Assembly: GCA_903959905.1 (NCBI GenBank)
Contig: CAJBYO010000047.1
Coordinates: forward strand, 1 to 64,000
Reading direction: 5' to 3'
Length of the DNA: 64,000 nucleotides
DNA from: an uncultured Bacteroidales bacterium
GTDB lineage: Bacteria; Bacteroidota; Bacteroidia; Bacteroidales; FEN-979
Shown here: in pieces, positions 25,620 through 34,431 of the stretch
How positions within the stretch are numbered: position 1 is the stretch's first letter
Layout of the letters: each line of letters opens with the position of its first letter
The notes under the pieces: generated by a model
What the model saw: only the letters and a program-made list of their open reading frames with translations
Told to the model about the DNA's origin: nothing
Database searches by the model: none
Position numbers and translations under genes: made by a program

Positions 25620-27710
25620 ATGAAAAAACTATCCCTGATTCTGACATTGGCCCTGTTTGCAGGGTTCTATGCATGCAAACCCGTTGAGAAAAAAGCCGAA
25701 GAGGCTCCGTTAATTGAAAAACAAACCCTCGACCTCAAGAGCGACCTGATGACCCCCGAAGTGCTCTGGAGCCTGGGCCGGTTGAGCGAGCCGGAACTTT
25801 CACCGGATAAAAAAACCATCCTGTACGGCGTAACATATTATGACCTGGCACAAAACAAAGGCAACCGGGAACTGTATACCATCGGTACCGACGGCCAGAA
25901 TGCCAAAAGGCTCACCACCACCAAATTCAGCGAGTACCAGGCGATGTGGACACCCGACGGAACAAAGGTTGTTTTCATGTCTGCTGAAAGCGGTTCCATG
26001 CAGGTTTGGGAAATGGCGCCCGACGGAAGCAACCGCAAACAAATTACCGGCATCGAAACCGGGATCAACGGGTTCAAATATTCCCCTGATATGAAAAAAC
26101 TGCTGTACACGGCAGATGTAACCCCCGAACAGCAGAATAAAGACCTCTACGAAGGGCTCCCGAAAGCAAGTGGCAAGGTGATCACCGACCTGATGTACCG
26201 TCACTGGGACACCTGGGTACAGGCCTACAGTCATATTTTCGTGGCAGAGCTTGGCGCTGAAAAAATCACAAAGGGAACCGACATCATGCTCAACGAGCCC
26301 TATGAATGTCCGTTGATGCCCTTCGGTGGCATGGAACAGATTAACTGGAGCCCCGACAGCAAGGTGATCGCCTATACCTGCCGCAAGAAAAAGGGCGTTG
26401 AATATGCTATTTCAACCAATTCAGACATCTATTTGTATGAGGTGGAAGGCGGCAAAACTGCCAACATAAGTGAAGGGATGATGGGATATGATGTTGCACC
26501 GGTGTTCTCCCCCGACGGAAAAAAGATCGCCTGGCAAAGTATGGAACGCGACGGATATGAATCAGATAAAAACAGGCTGATCGTGTACGATGCGGATGCA
26601 AAGACCAAAACTGACTTCACGAAAAGTTTTGACCAGAATGCAGAAGGCCTGGCCTGGGCAGACGACAACAAATCTATCTTTTTCATCAGCGATTATCATG
26701 CCACCGATGAGATTTACCGCCTTGACCTTGCCGATGGAAAGATCACAAAAATCACTGCTGGTATCCACAACTATACCGGTGTTATCCCGGCCGGTGATAA
26801 ACTGATCGCCACGCGGATGTCCATGTCATACCCTGCTGAGATTTACGCTGTTGATCCTGCATCGGGCAAAGACACACAGATCACCACCACCAACAAGGAT
26901 GTTCTCGACAAACTGGCCCTTGCGAAAATTGAACAGCGCTGGATCAAGACCTCCGACAACAAGGACATGCACACCTGGATCATCTACCCGCCGCATTTTG
27001 ATTCAACGAAAAAGTACCCCACCTTGCTTTACTGTGAAGGCGGGCCGCAGAGTACGGTCAGTCAGTTCTGGTCATTCCGCTGGAACTTCCAGATGATGGC
27101 AGCCAACGGGTATATCATAGTGGCACCAAACCGCCGCGGCCTCCCGGGCTTCGGCCAGGCATGGAACGAACAGATCAGCGGTGATTACGGCGGACAGAAC
27201 ATGAAAGATTACCTGAGCGCCATTGATGCCATGACCAAAGAGCCTTATGTGAACAAAGACAAGCTTGGCTGCGTTGGTGCAAGCTACGGCGGTTTCTCCG
27301 TTTACTGGCTGGCAGGCAACCACAACAAACGGTTCAAGGCATTTATTGCCCACGACGGGATGTTCAACCTGGAAGCACAATACCTTGAAACGGAAGAGAT
27401 GTGGTTCGTAAACTGGGACCTGGGCGGACCATTCTGGGATAAAAACAACAAAACTGCGCAAAGGTCATTTGCCAACTCACCGCACCGCTTCGTACAGAAC
27501 TGGGATGCGCCGATCCTGTGCATCCATGGCGAACTTGATTACCGGATCGTTGCCACGCAGGGTATGCAGGCATTCAATGCGGCTAAGCTCAGGGGCATAC
27601 CGGCCGAGTTCCTCTACTTCCCCGATGAAAATCACTGGGTGTTGAAACCGCAGAATGGGGTGTTGTGGCAGAGGACTTTCTATAACTGGCTGGATAAGTG
27701 GTTAAAATAG
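25620..27710 (+). CDS. S9 family prolyl oligopeptidase-type peptidase, lipoprotein
   Basis: The protein has 696 residues. It starts with a lipoprotein signal (MKKLSLILTLALFAGFYACKP, Cys at residue 19). A WD40-like beta-propeller with repeated SPDGKK / TPDGTK strand motifs covers about residues 50-420. The catalytic alpha/beta hydrolase domain follows with GASYGGFS (nucleophile Ser), HGELDYRI (Asp) and DENHWVL (His). This matches dipeptidyl-peptidase or acylaminoacyl-peptidase members of S9 common in Bacteroidota. It probably trims peptides in the periplasm or at the cell surface. Confidence 0.93.
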   Translation: MKKLSLILTLALFAGFYACKPVEKKAEEAPLIEKQTLDLKSDLMTPEVLWSLGRLSEPELSPDKKTILYGVTYYDLAQNKGNRELYTIGTDGQNAKRLTTTKFSEYQAMWTPDGTKVVFMSAESGSMQVWEMAPDGSNRKQITGIETGINGFKYSPDMKKLLYTADVTPEQQNKDLYEGLPKASGKVITDLMYRHWDTWVQAYSHIFVAELGAEKITKGTDIMLNEPYECPLMPFGGMEQINWSPDSKVIAYTCRKKKGVEYAISTNSDIYLYEVEGGKTANISEGMMGYDVAPVFSPDGKKIAWQSMERDGYESDKNRLIVYDADAKTKTDFTKSFDQNAEGLAWADDNKSIFFISDYHATDEIYRLDLADGKITKITAGIHNYTGVIPAGDKLIATRMSMSYPAEIYAVDPASGKDTQITTTNKDVLDKLALAKIEQRWIKTSDNKDMHTWIIYPPHFDSTKKYPTLLYCEGGPQSTVSQFWSFRWNFQMMAANGYIIVAPNRRGLPGFGQAWNEQISGDYGGQNMKDYLSAIDAMTKEPYVNKDKLGCVGASYGGFSVYWLAGNHNKRFKAFIAHDGMFNLEAQYLETEEMWFVNWDLGGPFWDKNNKTAQRSFANSPHRFVQNWDAPILCIHGELDYRIVATQGMQAFNAAKLRGIPAEFLYFPDENHWVLKPQNGVLWQRTFYNWLDKWLK

Positions 27711-27740
27711 TTTATTTCACGCAGATTTAGGAAGTAAATA

Positions 27741-27895
27741 TTTCTCGCAGATTTTCGCGGATTACAGCGCAGATTTTGGCAGATTAAAGTTTTTTATTGG
27801 TAGATATTGTCATGCTACCTTGTAAAACATACAGGATTACTATATAATAATCTGCGTTGTAATCTGCGCTGTAATCCGCGAAAATCTGCGAGAAA
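27741..27895. repeat. CGCAGATT long inverted repeat, copy B
   Basis: The left arm is 27741-27786 and the right arm 27848-27895. The outer 35 bases of the arms are exact complements, followed by imperfect pairing. The spacer of 61 bases is AT-rich and unlike that of the other copies. It lies between the convergent 3' ends of the S9 peptidase and the glycosylphosphotransferase gene, a position where a long hairpin could act as a bidirectional terminator. Confidence 0.88.
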
Positions 27896-27919
27896 TATTT
27901 TCTCCGAGAAACAAAAGTG

Positions 27920-29335
27920 TTATTTCCCCCGTCCCTGGATAATAATCAGGATGGTGTAGATCAGGATTTTGAAATCCATGGCCAGCGACATGTTTTCAAT
28001 GTAGAGGATGTCAAATTTAAGCCGCTCGATCATCTGATCAAGGTTTTCGGCATAACCGTATTTCACCTGGCCCCATGAGGTGATCCCCGGTTTGACTTTG
28101 TGTAAAAGGCGGTAATGCGGTGCTTTCTGGGTAATCAGGTCAATATAGTACTGACGCTCGGGCCTCGGACCCACCAGGCTCATATCCCCTTTGAGAACGG
28201 TATAGAACTGGGGGATTTCATCCACCCTGAATTGCCGGAGGAACCTTCCGAACCGCGTAATCCTCGGATCATTCTTTGACGACAACTGCGGCCCTGTTTC
28301 CTCGGCATCCCGGTACATCGTCCGGAATTTATGCATCGTAAAAGGCTTTCCCTTGATGCCCACCCTTTCCTGTGAAAAAAACACCGGGCCTGCAGAGGTG
28401 GCTTTAATGATGATCGCCGTGATAATCATGACCGGTGAAAGAATGATCAGGCAGATAATGGAAATGACAAGATCAAGGATCCGTTTGAGTGACATCTGCC
28501 AGTCGGGCATGAGGTCGGGGTAGATCTGAATGAGCGGTGCATGGAAAATGGAGGTTGTCTTCACCGCTCCCATCAGGATATCCTGCATAGCCGGTATGAT
28601 TTTGATCACCACGTCGGTATCTTCAAGCTGGGTGATAATATTTTCAATGGTGTGATTTTCTGAATGCTCAATGGCAATGATCACCTCTTCAATACTCAGC
28701 TCTTTTACCAGCCGGTTGAGGTCCTTCAGCCCGCCAAGATGCGGAATGGATTCTGCCAGCTTGTACTTGCTGTAATCTTCAACATTGATAAAGCCGACGA
28801 ACTGGTTTCCGGATGATTTCTCCTGGTTCTCAATCTCATTGTAAATGGAAACGGCATTGCCGTTGCTTCCGATGACAATTGTCTTGAAACCAAGGATCTT
28901 ATGATGAATTTTATAGGCAGCCTGCGACGTGAGCAGAAACCGGAAGGAGGCCGTAAAAAAGAGGTGCAGGAAAAAGAGGATAAAGAAGAACTCAACGTAG
29001 GTATGCTGGTTAATGATGACATCGTCGAGGATCAGGGTGAAAAACAGGATCGTGACACCGATAAGGGTGATCAGGATGGTTTGTGCAAATTCACGGAGAC
29101 GGGCTTTGCGAAAGATTTTCCGGTAGGTTCCGATCAGGGTATAAAGACTCAGCCAGAAAACGGGAATGATGGTGACACCGTAATATAACTTCCTGTCGAG
29201 GATGATATCATTCAGGTGGCTGAACACCTGGTGATCAACGGCATATTTGCGGTAGATAAAAAAAAGCGTCCAGGCAATAAAAGCCGACAGGAAATCTGCT
29301 GCAACATATTTTATAACCTGTAATCTTTTATTCAT
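27920..29335 (-). CDS. Polyprenyl-phosphate sugar phosphotransferase (undecaprenyl-phosphate glucose phosphotransferase type)
   Basis: This 471-residue protein starts an exopolysaccharide or O-antigen unit by linking a sugar-1-phosphate to undecaprenyl phosphate. Four N-terminal membrane helices (to about residue 150) are followed by a Rossmann-like CoA_binding_3 region (about 150-260) and a fifth helix (KRILDLVISIICLIILSP). The bacterial sugar transferase domain follows with FFSQERVG, KFRTM, RQFRVDEIPQF and SLVGPRPERQ. The architecture is that of WcaJ/WbaP-type enzymes. The sugar cannot be told from sequence. No other polysaccharide genes are adjacent, so it may act as a general initiating enzyme. 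Confidence 0.9.
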   Translation of the reverse strand: MNKRLQVIKYVAADFLSAFIAWTLFFIYRKYAVDHQVFSHLNDIILDRKLYYGVTIIPVFWLSLYTLIGTYRKIFRKARLREFAQTILITLIGVTILFFTLILDDVIINQHTYVEFFFILFFLHLFFTASFRFLLTSQAAYKIHHKILGFKTIVIGSNGNAVSIYNEIENQEKSSGNQFVGFINVEDYSKYKLAESIPHLGGLKDLNRLVKELSIEEVIIAIEHSENHTIENIITQLEDTDVVIKIIPAMQDILMGAVKTTSIFHAPLIQIYPDLMPDWQMSLKRILDLVISIICLIILSPVMIITAIIIKATSAGPVFFSQERVGIKGKPFTMHKFRTMYRDAEETGPQLSSKNDPRITRFGRFLRQFRVDEIPQFYTVLKGDMSLVGPRPERQYYIDLITQKAPHYRLLHKVKPGITSWGQVKYGYAENLDQMIERLKFDILYIENMSLAMDFKILIYTILIIIQGRGK

Positions 29336-29368
29336 AATTCAGATATCTGAGCCGTGTTGATCAAAGAC

Positions 29369-30253
29369 CTAACCAGATTTTCGTGTCACAAGCTTGAAAT
29401 TATCAAAAAGCACCATGGATTGTTTCAATCCCTGGTCTTTAAACGCATAGAAATAAACCCGGTAAGAGGTCATTCCCGAATATGCATTCAAGGTTGTGGT
29501 CAAATCAATATATATTTTCTTCCATACCCCGTTGGTCGGGTTCAGGGTCATGATCGGTGACTGGTAGAGGGTGGTGCTTCCGTAGGTAAATACACCAACT
29601 GTGAGCGGGTTTGAGATATTAAAATTCATTTCAAGGTAGACCGGCGCAGCAGGAATGGTATATTCATTATGCGTCTGGCATTCAAAAAAATCGTGGACGG
29701 AATCAAACACAACCATGCCCGAATGGTTGCCTTCCAGTGTATACGGCGATCCCGGTGAGGTGCGCTGGATAAACGCCACACTCCTGCCGGTGGTGTCGAG
29801 CGTAAGCGAAACATCGTCAAAATCCTCCCGCCATATGAAGGAGGTGGTGGTTTGATAAGTCGTTCTGATAACTCCTGTCTTCGTGGTACTGTCGGGGGCC
29901 AGTTTGAGATCCTTCTCAACCGGGTTGTAGAAATTGTAACTTACCCTTGTGGAGGCAATCCCGTTTCGCTTGATGCCGGGCCATACTTTAATATGGTGCT
30001 TGCCTGACTTCAGAATCGGAAGCCTGGCAGGCAGCTCGAATGTGCCAATAAATTCATCATCCACGTACACCCATGCATCCGTGATGTTTTGAGAAGAAGT
30101 ACCCTGGGTATAATAATCTGTGGTAAGGTAAACTGAATCAATGCTGAGCCAGGCCGGGATTTGCTGATCACCTGAAAATTTTTCACACGAAGAGGCAACG
30201 ATAAGCAGGAAACCTGAAAGAAAGAAATAGTGAACAAATCTCCCGTAGATCAT
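29369..30253 (-). CDS. Hypothetical lipoprotein
   Basis: The protein has 294 residues from the MIYGRF start, which places a lipobox (LIVASSC, Cys at residue 23) correctly; an upstream in-frame Met at 30346 would bury the signal. After the lipid anchor is a PEGA-like strand segment (DAWVYVDDEFIGTFELPARLP). A beta-rich domain follows that resembles carbohydrate-binding or jelly-roll folds (EDFDDVSLTLDTTGRSVAF; FDNFKLV at the end). I do not recognise a named family. It lies between the glycosylphosphotransferase and a Gfo/Idh oxidoreductase, all on the minus strand. Confidence 0.7.
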   Translation of the reverse strand: MIYGRFVHYFFLSGFLLIVASSCEKFSGDQQIPAWLSIDSVYLTTDYYTQGTSSQNITDAWVYVDDEFIGTFELPARLPILKSGKHHIKVWPGIKRNGIASTRVSYNFYNPVEKDLKLAPDSTTKTGVIRTTYQTTTSFIWREDFDDVSLTLDTTGRSVAFIQRTSPGSPYTLEGNHSGMVVFDSVHDFFECQTHNEYTIPAAPVYLEMNFNISNPLTVGVFTYGSTTLYQSPIMTLNPTNGVWKKIYIDLTTTLNAYSGMTSYRVYFYAFKDQGLKQSMVLFDNFKLVTRKSG

Positions 30254-30360
30254 ATCGTCATATAGGTTGAAATCACTGATTACTGATAAGGATAACGGCC
30301 GGTTTTTTGTGTTATTGTTCATTTGTAAACATAAAGTAATGAACAATGAATTAACAAAAC

Positions 30361-31347
30361 TCAGGCCATGTTTGCCGCATTCAGGTTGATTTTTTCAATT
30401 ATTTTATATGCAACTTCCAGGGCACTGTATCCGTCATTGATGGTCACCATGGGAATGGTGTTATTGATGATCGCAGCATAAAAGCTTTCAAGTTCAGCTT
30501 TTATGGCATTCAAAGGTTTAATTTCGGGTTTATCAAAGTTGATTTGCTTGGTGCCACGGCCCGGGCCAAGTTCAAGGATAAACCCCATGGGTGGTGTCTC
30601 TGCATTTACATCATTGATTTTAACAACTTCCAGCTCCTTTTTGAGAAAATCGACGGAGATGTAGGCATCACGCTGGAAAAACCTTGATTTCCGCATGTTC
30701 TTCAGGGAGATGCGGCTGGCGGTAAGATTTGCCACGCAGCCATTGTCAAATTCAATCCTGGCATTTGCAATATCAGGGGTATCGCTGACTACGGCAACAC
30801 CGCTTGCGCTTATTTTTTTAATATTGCTTTTTACAACACTCAGGATGATATCGATATCATGGATCATCAGGTCGAGGATCACGGGCACATCCGTTCCGCG
30901 CGGGTTGAACTGTGCCAGCCTGTGGCTTTCAATGAACATGGGCCGGTCAAAAGCCGGTTCAGCAGCAAGGAAAGCAGGATTGAACCGTTCAACATGCCCA
31001 ACCTGAACCTTGACATTGGCTTCATGGGCAATTTTCATCAGCTCGCGGGCTTCTTCCAGGGTCGTGACGATCGGCTTTTCAATAAATACATGCCTGCACT
31101 TCTTCAGGGCTTTGGCGGCACATTCAAAATGCGAGATTGTTGGGGTGACAATATCAACCACATCCACGGCATCAATCAGCTCATCAATGGAGCCCCACTT
31201 CCTGATTCCGAACTCCTGCTCTGTTTTTTCAGCATTGGCTGTGTCGGGATCATAAAATCCAACCAGGTCAAATTCAGGTATTTCCTTGATGCATTTAAGG
31301 TGTATTTTTCCAAGATGCCCGGCACCCAGCACTCCGATTTTCAGCAT
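30361..31347 (-). CDS. Gfo/Idh/MocA family oxidoreductase
   Basis: This 328-residue NAD(P)-dependent enzyme has the Rossmann motif GVLGAGHLGKIH (residues 5-16), VDIVTPTISHFECA, the active-site EKPIV motif near residue 94, and DLMIHDIDI near residue 160 with the catalytic His/Asp region. The substrate of this cytosolic member is unknown; sugar or UDP-sugar oxidation is typical of the family, and the downstream polysaccharide-initiating enzyme would fit that. It is divergent from pcm. Confidence 0.85.
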   Translation of the reverse strand: MLKIGVLGAGHLGKIHLKCIKEIPEFDLVGFYDPDTANAEKTEQEFGIRKWGSIDELIDAVDVVDIVTPTISHFECAAKALKKCRHVFIEKPIVTTLEEARELMKIAHEANVKVQVGHVERFNPAFLAAEPAFDRPMFIESHRLAQFNPRGTDVPVILDLMIHDIDIILSVVKSNIKKISASGVAVVSDTPDIANARIEFDNGCVANLTASRISLKNMRKSRFFQRDAYISVDFLKKELEVVKINDVNAETPPMGFILELGPGRGTKQINFDKPEIKPLNAIKAELESFYAAIINNTIPMVTINDGYSALEVAYKIIEKINLNAANMA

Positions 31348-31361
31348 TTTATTTTTTTTTA

Positions 31362-31369
31362 CAAAGGTA
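31362..31369 (-). promoter_or_regulatory. Candidate -7 box for the Gfo/Idh gene
   Basis: On the minus strand this reads TACCTTTG, an exact match to TAnnTTTG, ending 14 bases before the ATG. It implies a very short leader. No clear -33 TTG was found. Confidence 0.4.
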
Positions 31370-31427
31370 AGGTTTTTACCCTGACTGAATTTAGTATTTT
31401 CGTGAAATATTTAACGAACAAATTCAC

Positions 31428-32096
31428 ATGACGACGGCAAGGCCAGTAGATTCGTACCGGCATCAGGGACTCAGGAAGTTACTTGTACAGAACATCCGGC
31501 AAAAAGGAATTGGCGACCAGCAGGTACTGGCTGCCCTGGAAAAAGTTCCAAGGCACTTTTTCTTTGACTCATCATTCCTGGAGTATGCTTATGAGGATAA
31601 ACCTTTCCCCATCGGCGCAGGCCAGACCATTTCGCAACCCTTTACTGTTGCCTTCCAGAGTGAACTTCTGCAGATAAAGAAAAATGACAAGGTGCTTGAA
31701 ATCGGCACCGGATCGGGTTACCAGGCCTGTATCCTGGCCGAGATGGGGGCCAAAGTATTCACCATTGAACGACAGAAAACCCTTTTTGACCGGACCAGCA
31801 AGTTCCTGCCCGTTGTAGGCTATCCAACCATCAAGGCCTTTTTCGGGGATGGTTATAAAGGATTGCCGGCCTTTGCACCGTTTGATAAAATGATCGTCAC
31901 AGCGGCAGCTCCCTACGTTCCGGATGCCCTGCTGGAGCAGCTGAAACCCGGCGGCATCCTCGTGATCCCGGTCGGCGCCAACGATGTTCAGACCATGACC
32001 ACCTACACGAAAAACGCCGACAACACCTGCATCAAAAAAGAATTCGGTGCATTCCGGTTCGTTCCGATGCTTGAAGACAAAGCGAAGGAGATGTAA
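31428..32096 (+). CDS. pcm: Protein-L-isoaspartate O-methyltransferase
   Basis: This 222-residue cytosolic SAM enzyme methylates L-isoaspartyl residues to repair aged proteins. The family motifs are present: PIGAGQTISQPFTVA near residues 62-76, VLEIGTGSGYQACILAEMG near 88-106 (SAM loop), and KMIVTAAAP near 153-161. The length is normal. It is transcribed away from the Gfo/Idh gene and converges on ccmF with 11 bases between the stop codons. Confidence 0.94.
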   Translation: MTTARPVDSYRHQGLRKLLVQNIRQKGIGDQQVLAALEKVPRHFFFDSSFLEYAYEDKPFPIGAGQTISQPFTVAFQSELLQIKKNDKVLEIGTGSGYQACILAEMGAKVFTIERQKTLFDRTSKFLPVVGYPTIKAFFGDGYKGLPAFAPFDKMIVTAAAPYVPDALLEQLKPGGILVIPVGANDVQTMTTYTKNADNTCIKKEFGAFRFVPMLEDKAKEM

Positions 32097-32107
32097 TTAC
32101 CGGGCCG

Positions 32108-34165
32108 CTATGAATTGCCAAGCCAGCGTTTACGTGCCCTCCGGTAAAATGCAATGCCTAATCCGGCAATAATGACCACCGACCCAAGCCAGAGCACATT
32201 GATATACGGGTTGAGAATTGCCTTGATCACGATGTAATCGGGCTCTTTCGAAACACTGGAAATATAGGTATAGTAATCCCTGCCAAAGAAATGCTTGGTA
32301 TCAGGGTTATACACGGCTCCCATCTTGGGATGTATGTTGACGGAAGGGTATAATGTAAATTCATTGTTGAATTTACCGTTCTTCTTAGTCAGGAAATCAA
32401 CCTGGTACACCGTGGTGTTCCCTTCGGCCCTGTTGTTTACATAGGAAATATAAAAGCCATTCATGAACAGCGTGTCGTTGCGCATAAGCACAAGATTTTC
32501 GCTGTTTGCCTGGCTGTCGCCCAGGTCGAAAGCGGATGTATTTGTTGAGATAACCTTTGAATTGGAAAATGTGAGGATGGTCCCCAGCACAAAAACAACG
32601 AACCCGATATGCGTAATGATCGCACCAATATTCCGCGGTTTGGTGGCAAGAACAATCATGTTGTAAAGTGATGACAACAGTGCAAAAAGTGTAAACACCA
32701 CAACAAGAATATAATTCATCTGTGTAATCACCCCTGCTATCACGAGTGGAATGCAGAGGACGATGGAGCCGATGAGCGGAATCATCATTTTCTTTAAAAA
32801 CTGCCCTGCATCATTCGTGCTGTAAGTTAAAAACTGGCTGAAAGCAATGAAACCGGCAATCAGCAATGCGTAAGGCATCTGCCAGCGGTTGTAAAACCCG
32901 ACACGGTCAACCGGCGGGGCCACATCCAGGTGAAACAGGTTGTTGAAAACAGGAATAGAGGTGGTAAATATAATCTGAAAAGCAGCCAGGACCATGATGA
33001 TGGAACCTATAAACATCCAGAATTCGCGGGAAAGCAGGATGTCCTGCTTCGCAGTGTGAAACTTTTTAAAATTGGCTGTAATCGCCACCACCATGGTTAC
33101 AAAGAAAACCAGGAGGTATACCAGGAGTTGCATGGTCATCCCATTGTCACCAAACGAGTGGGCCGAGGTATCGGCGAGCACACCGCTTCGTGTCAGGAAA
33201 CTTGCATACAATACCAGGACGTATGAAAGGGTGATCAGGATATAGGCGGCCAGCATGGCAAAGTTCTGTCGCCGGGAAATCAACATGAAATGCAGCCCTG
33301 CCACCAGGGTCATCCAGGGGACAAGCGAGGAATTTTCAACAGGGTCCCACGACCAGAAACCACCGAATGTCAGTGAAACGTAGGCCCAGGCACCACCAAG
33401 CAGGATACCCGCACCAAGCATCAGCAAGGCCATCAATGTCCAGGGCAGTGCGCGGCCAATCCAGGTATGGTAATCCTTTTTCATAAAGGAAGCGATGGCG
33501 TAACTGAACGGAACCAGGGCAAGTGCATATCCGAGGAACAGGATCGGCGGGTGAATCGTCATCCATATATTTTCAAGAAGCGGGTTCAATCCGTTCCCGT
33601 CGCCAATCATGCTGATATAATCCGGCATGGCAAAGATGGTATCCTGTATGGTGTCAACAGAACTGCGCAACAGGTCGAAGGGGCTGGAGCCGATTTTTAT
33701 CCCAAGGAAAGTGGTACCGAGCAACATGGAGGTCACAAAAACCTGGGAAAGGGAGAATATGACCATCACCGGGGATTCCCAGCGACGGGCTATCCGCAGC
33801 AATACCAAACCAATCAGTGCCTGCCAGAGTGCCCACACAAGAAAACTGCCCTCCTGCCCTGCCCAGAAGCATGAAACGATATACTTCATGGGCAATGCCT
33901 TTGAAGAATACTGCCAGACGTAGGCGTATTCAAAATAATGGTTGAAAATAATATAGTACAGCATCGCTGCCACCGAAACAACTGACAGTGCATGGATGAT
34001 GTATAAGGCCCTGGCGCTGTTCATCCATATCCGCCGGTGGTCTTTCCTGTAAAAATCAAGCAGGTAAAAAACGGTTGCCAGTATGGCTGTCCCAAAGCCC
34101 AGCCAGACGAAAAATTTCCCTAACTCACCGGGAAACAAGTGTTCTCCAATATATTGAATATCCAT
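32108..34165 (-). CDS. ccmF: Cytochrome c heme lyase-type protein, CcmF-like
   Basis: This 685-residue protein has about 14 hydrophobic segments and acts in covalent heme attachment to c-type cytochromes at the outer face of the inner membrane. The tryptophan-rich WWD heme-handling motif (WAYVSLTFGGFWSWDPVENSS) is at about residues 265-285, and a periplasmic domain follows near residue 530. It supplies maturation for the c-type hemes of the cbb3 cluster at 52-58 kb. The remaining Ccm genes are not in the window. DsbD, which supplies thiol reductant for this system, is divergently encoded next to it. Confidence 0.88.
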   Translation of the reverse strand: MDIQYIGEHLFPGELGKFFVWLGFGTAILATVFYLLDFYRKDHRRIWMNSARALYIIHALSVVSVAAMLYYIIFNHYFEYAYVWQYSSKALPMKYIVSCFWAGQEGSFLVWALWQALIGLVLLRIARRWESPVMVIFSLSQVFVTSMLLGTTFLGIKIGSSPFDLLRSSVDTIQDTIFAMPDYISMIGDGNGLNPLLENIWMTIHPPILFLGYALALVPFSYAIASFMKKDYHTWIGRALPWTLMALLMLGAGILLGGAWAYVSLTFGGFWSWDPVENSSLVPWMTLVAGLHFMLISRRQNFAMLAAYILITLSYVLVLYASFLTRSGVLADTSAHSFGDNGMTMQLLVYLLVFFVTMVVAITANFKKFHTAKQDILLSREFWMFIGSIIMVLAAFQIIFTTSIPVFNNLFHLDVAPPVDRVGFYNRWQMPYALLIAGFIAFSQFLTYSTNDAGQFLKKMMIPLIGSIVLCIPLVIAGVITQMNYILVVVFTLFALLSSLYNMIVLATKPRNIGAIITHIGFVVFVLGTILTFSNSKVISTNTSAFDLGDSQANSENLVLMRNDTLFMNGFYISYVNNRAEGNTTVYQVDFLTKKNGKFNNEFTLYPSVNIHPKMGAVYNPDTKHFFGRDYYTYISSVSKEPDYIVIKAILNPYINVLWLGSVVIIAGLGIAFYRRARKRWLGNS

Positions 34166-34185
34166 GCCTGTGTATAATTTGGCAG

Positions 34186-34193
34186 CAAAATTA
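34186..34193 (-). promoter_or_regulatory. Candidate -7 box of ccmF
   Basis: On the minus strand this reads TAATTTTG, an exact TAnnTTTG match, ending 20 bases upstream of the ccmF start at 34165. The facing dsbD gene has the same octamer 210 bases away, which supports a divergent pair. Confidence 0.5.
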
Positions 34194-34402
34194 AGCTTTT
34201 AAGCTATATGAGAAAGGGATGGATGCAAATTTAGATTGGAGCAATATAGTTGAGGTTGTCCGTCTGCATTTAAAATAAACCACTGTGGCCCTCCGTGCCT
34301 CAGCGGTTATTCTTGCCTATCGGAGGAAACCTAATGTAAGAAACCGCACAGCGTATAAAAGTAGAATTTCACAATGTGTTAGGGCAATACCATAATTTTC
34401 TC

Positions 34403-34410
34403 TAATTTTG
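34403..34410 (+). promoter_or_regulatory. Candidate -7 box of dsbD
   Basis: TAATTTTG, an exact TAnnTTTG match, ends 21 bases upstream of the dsbD ATG. No TTG is found at the expected -33 position. Confidence 0.5.
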
Positions 34411-34431
34411 CATATTCCAATTTCCGCTTGA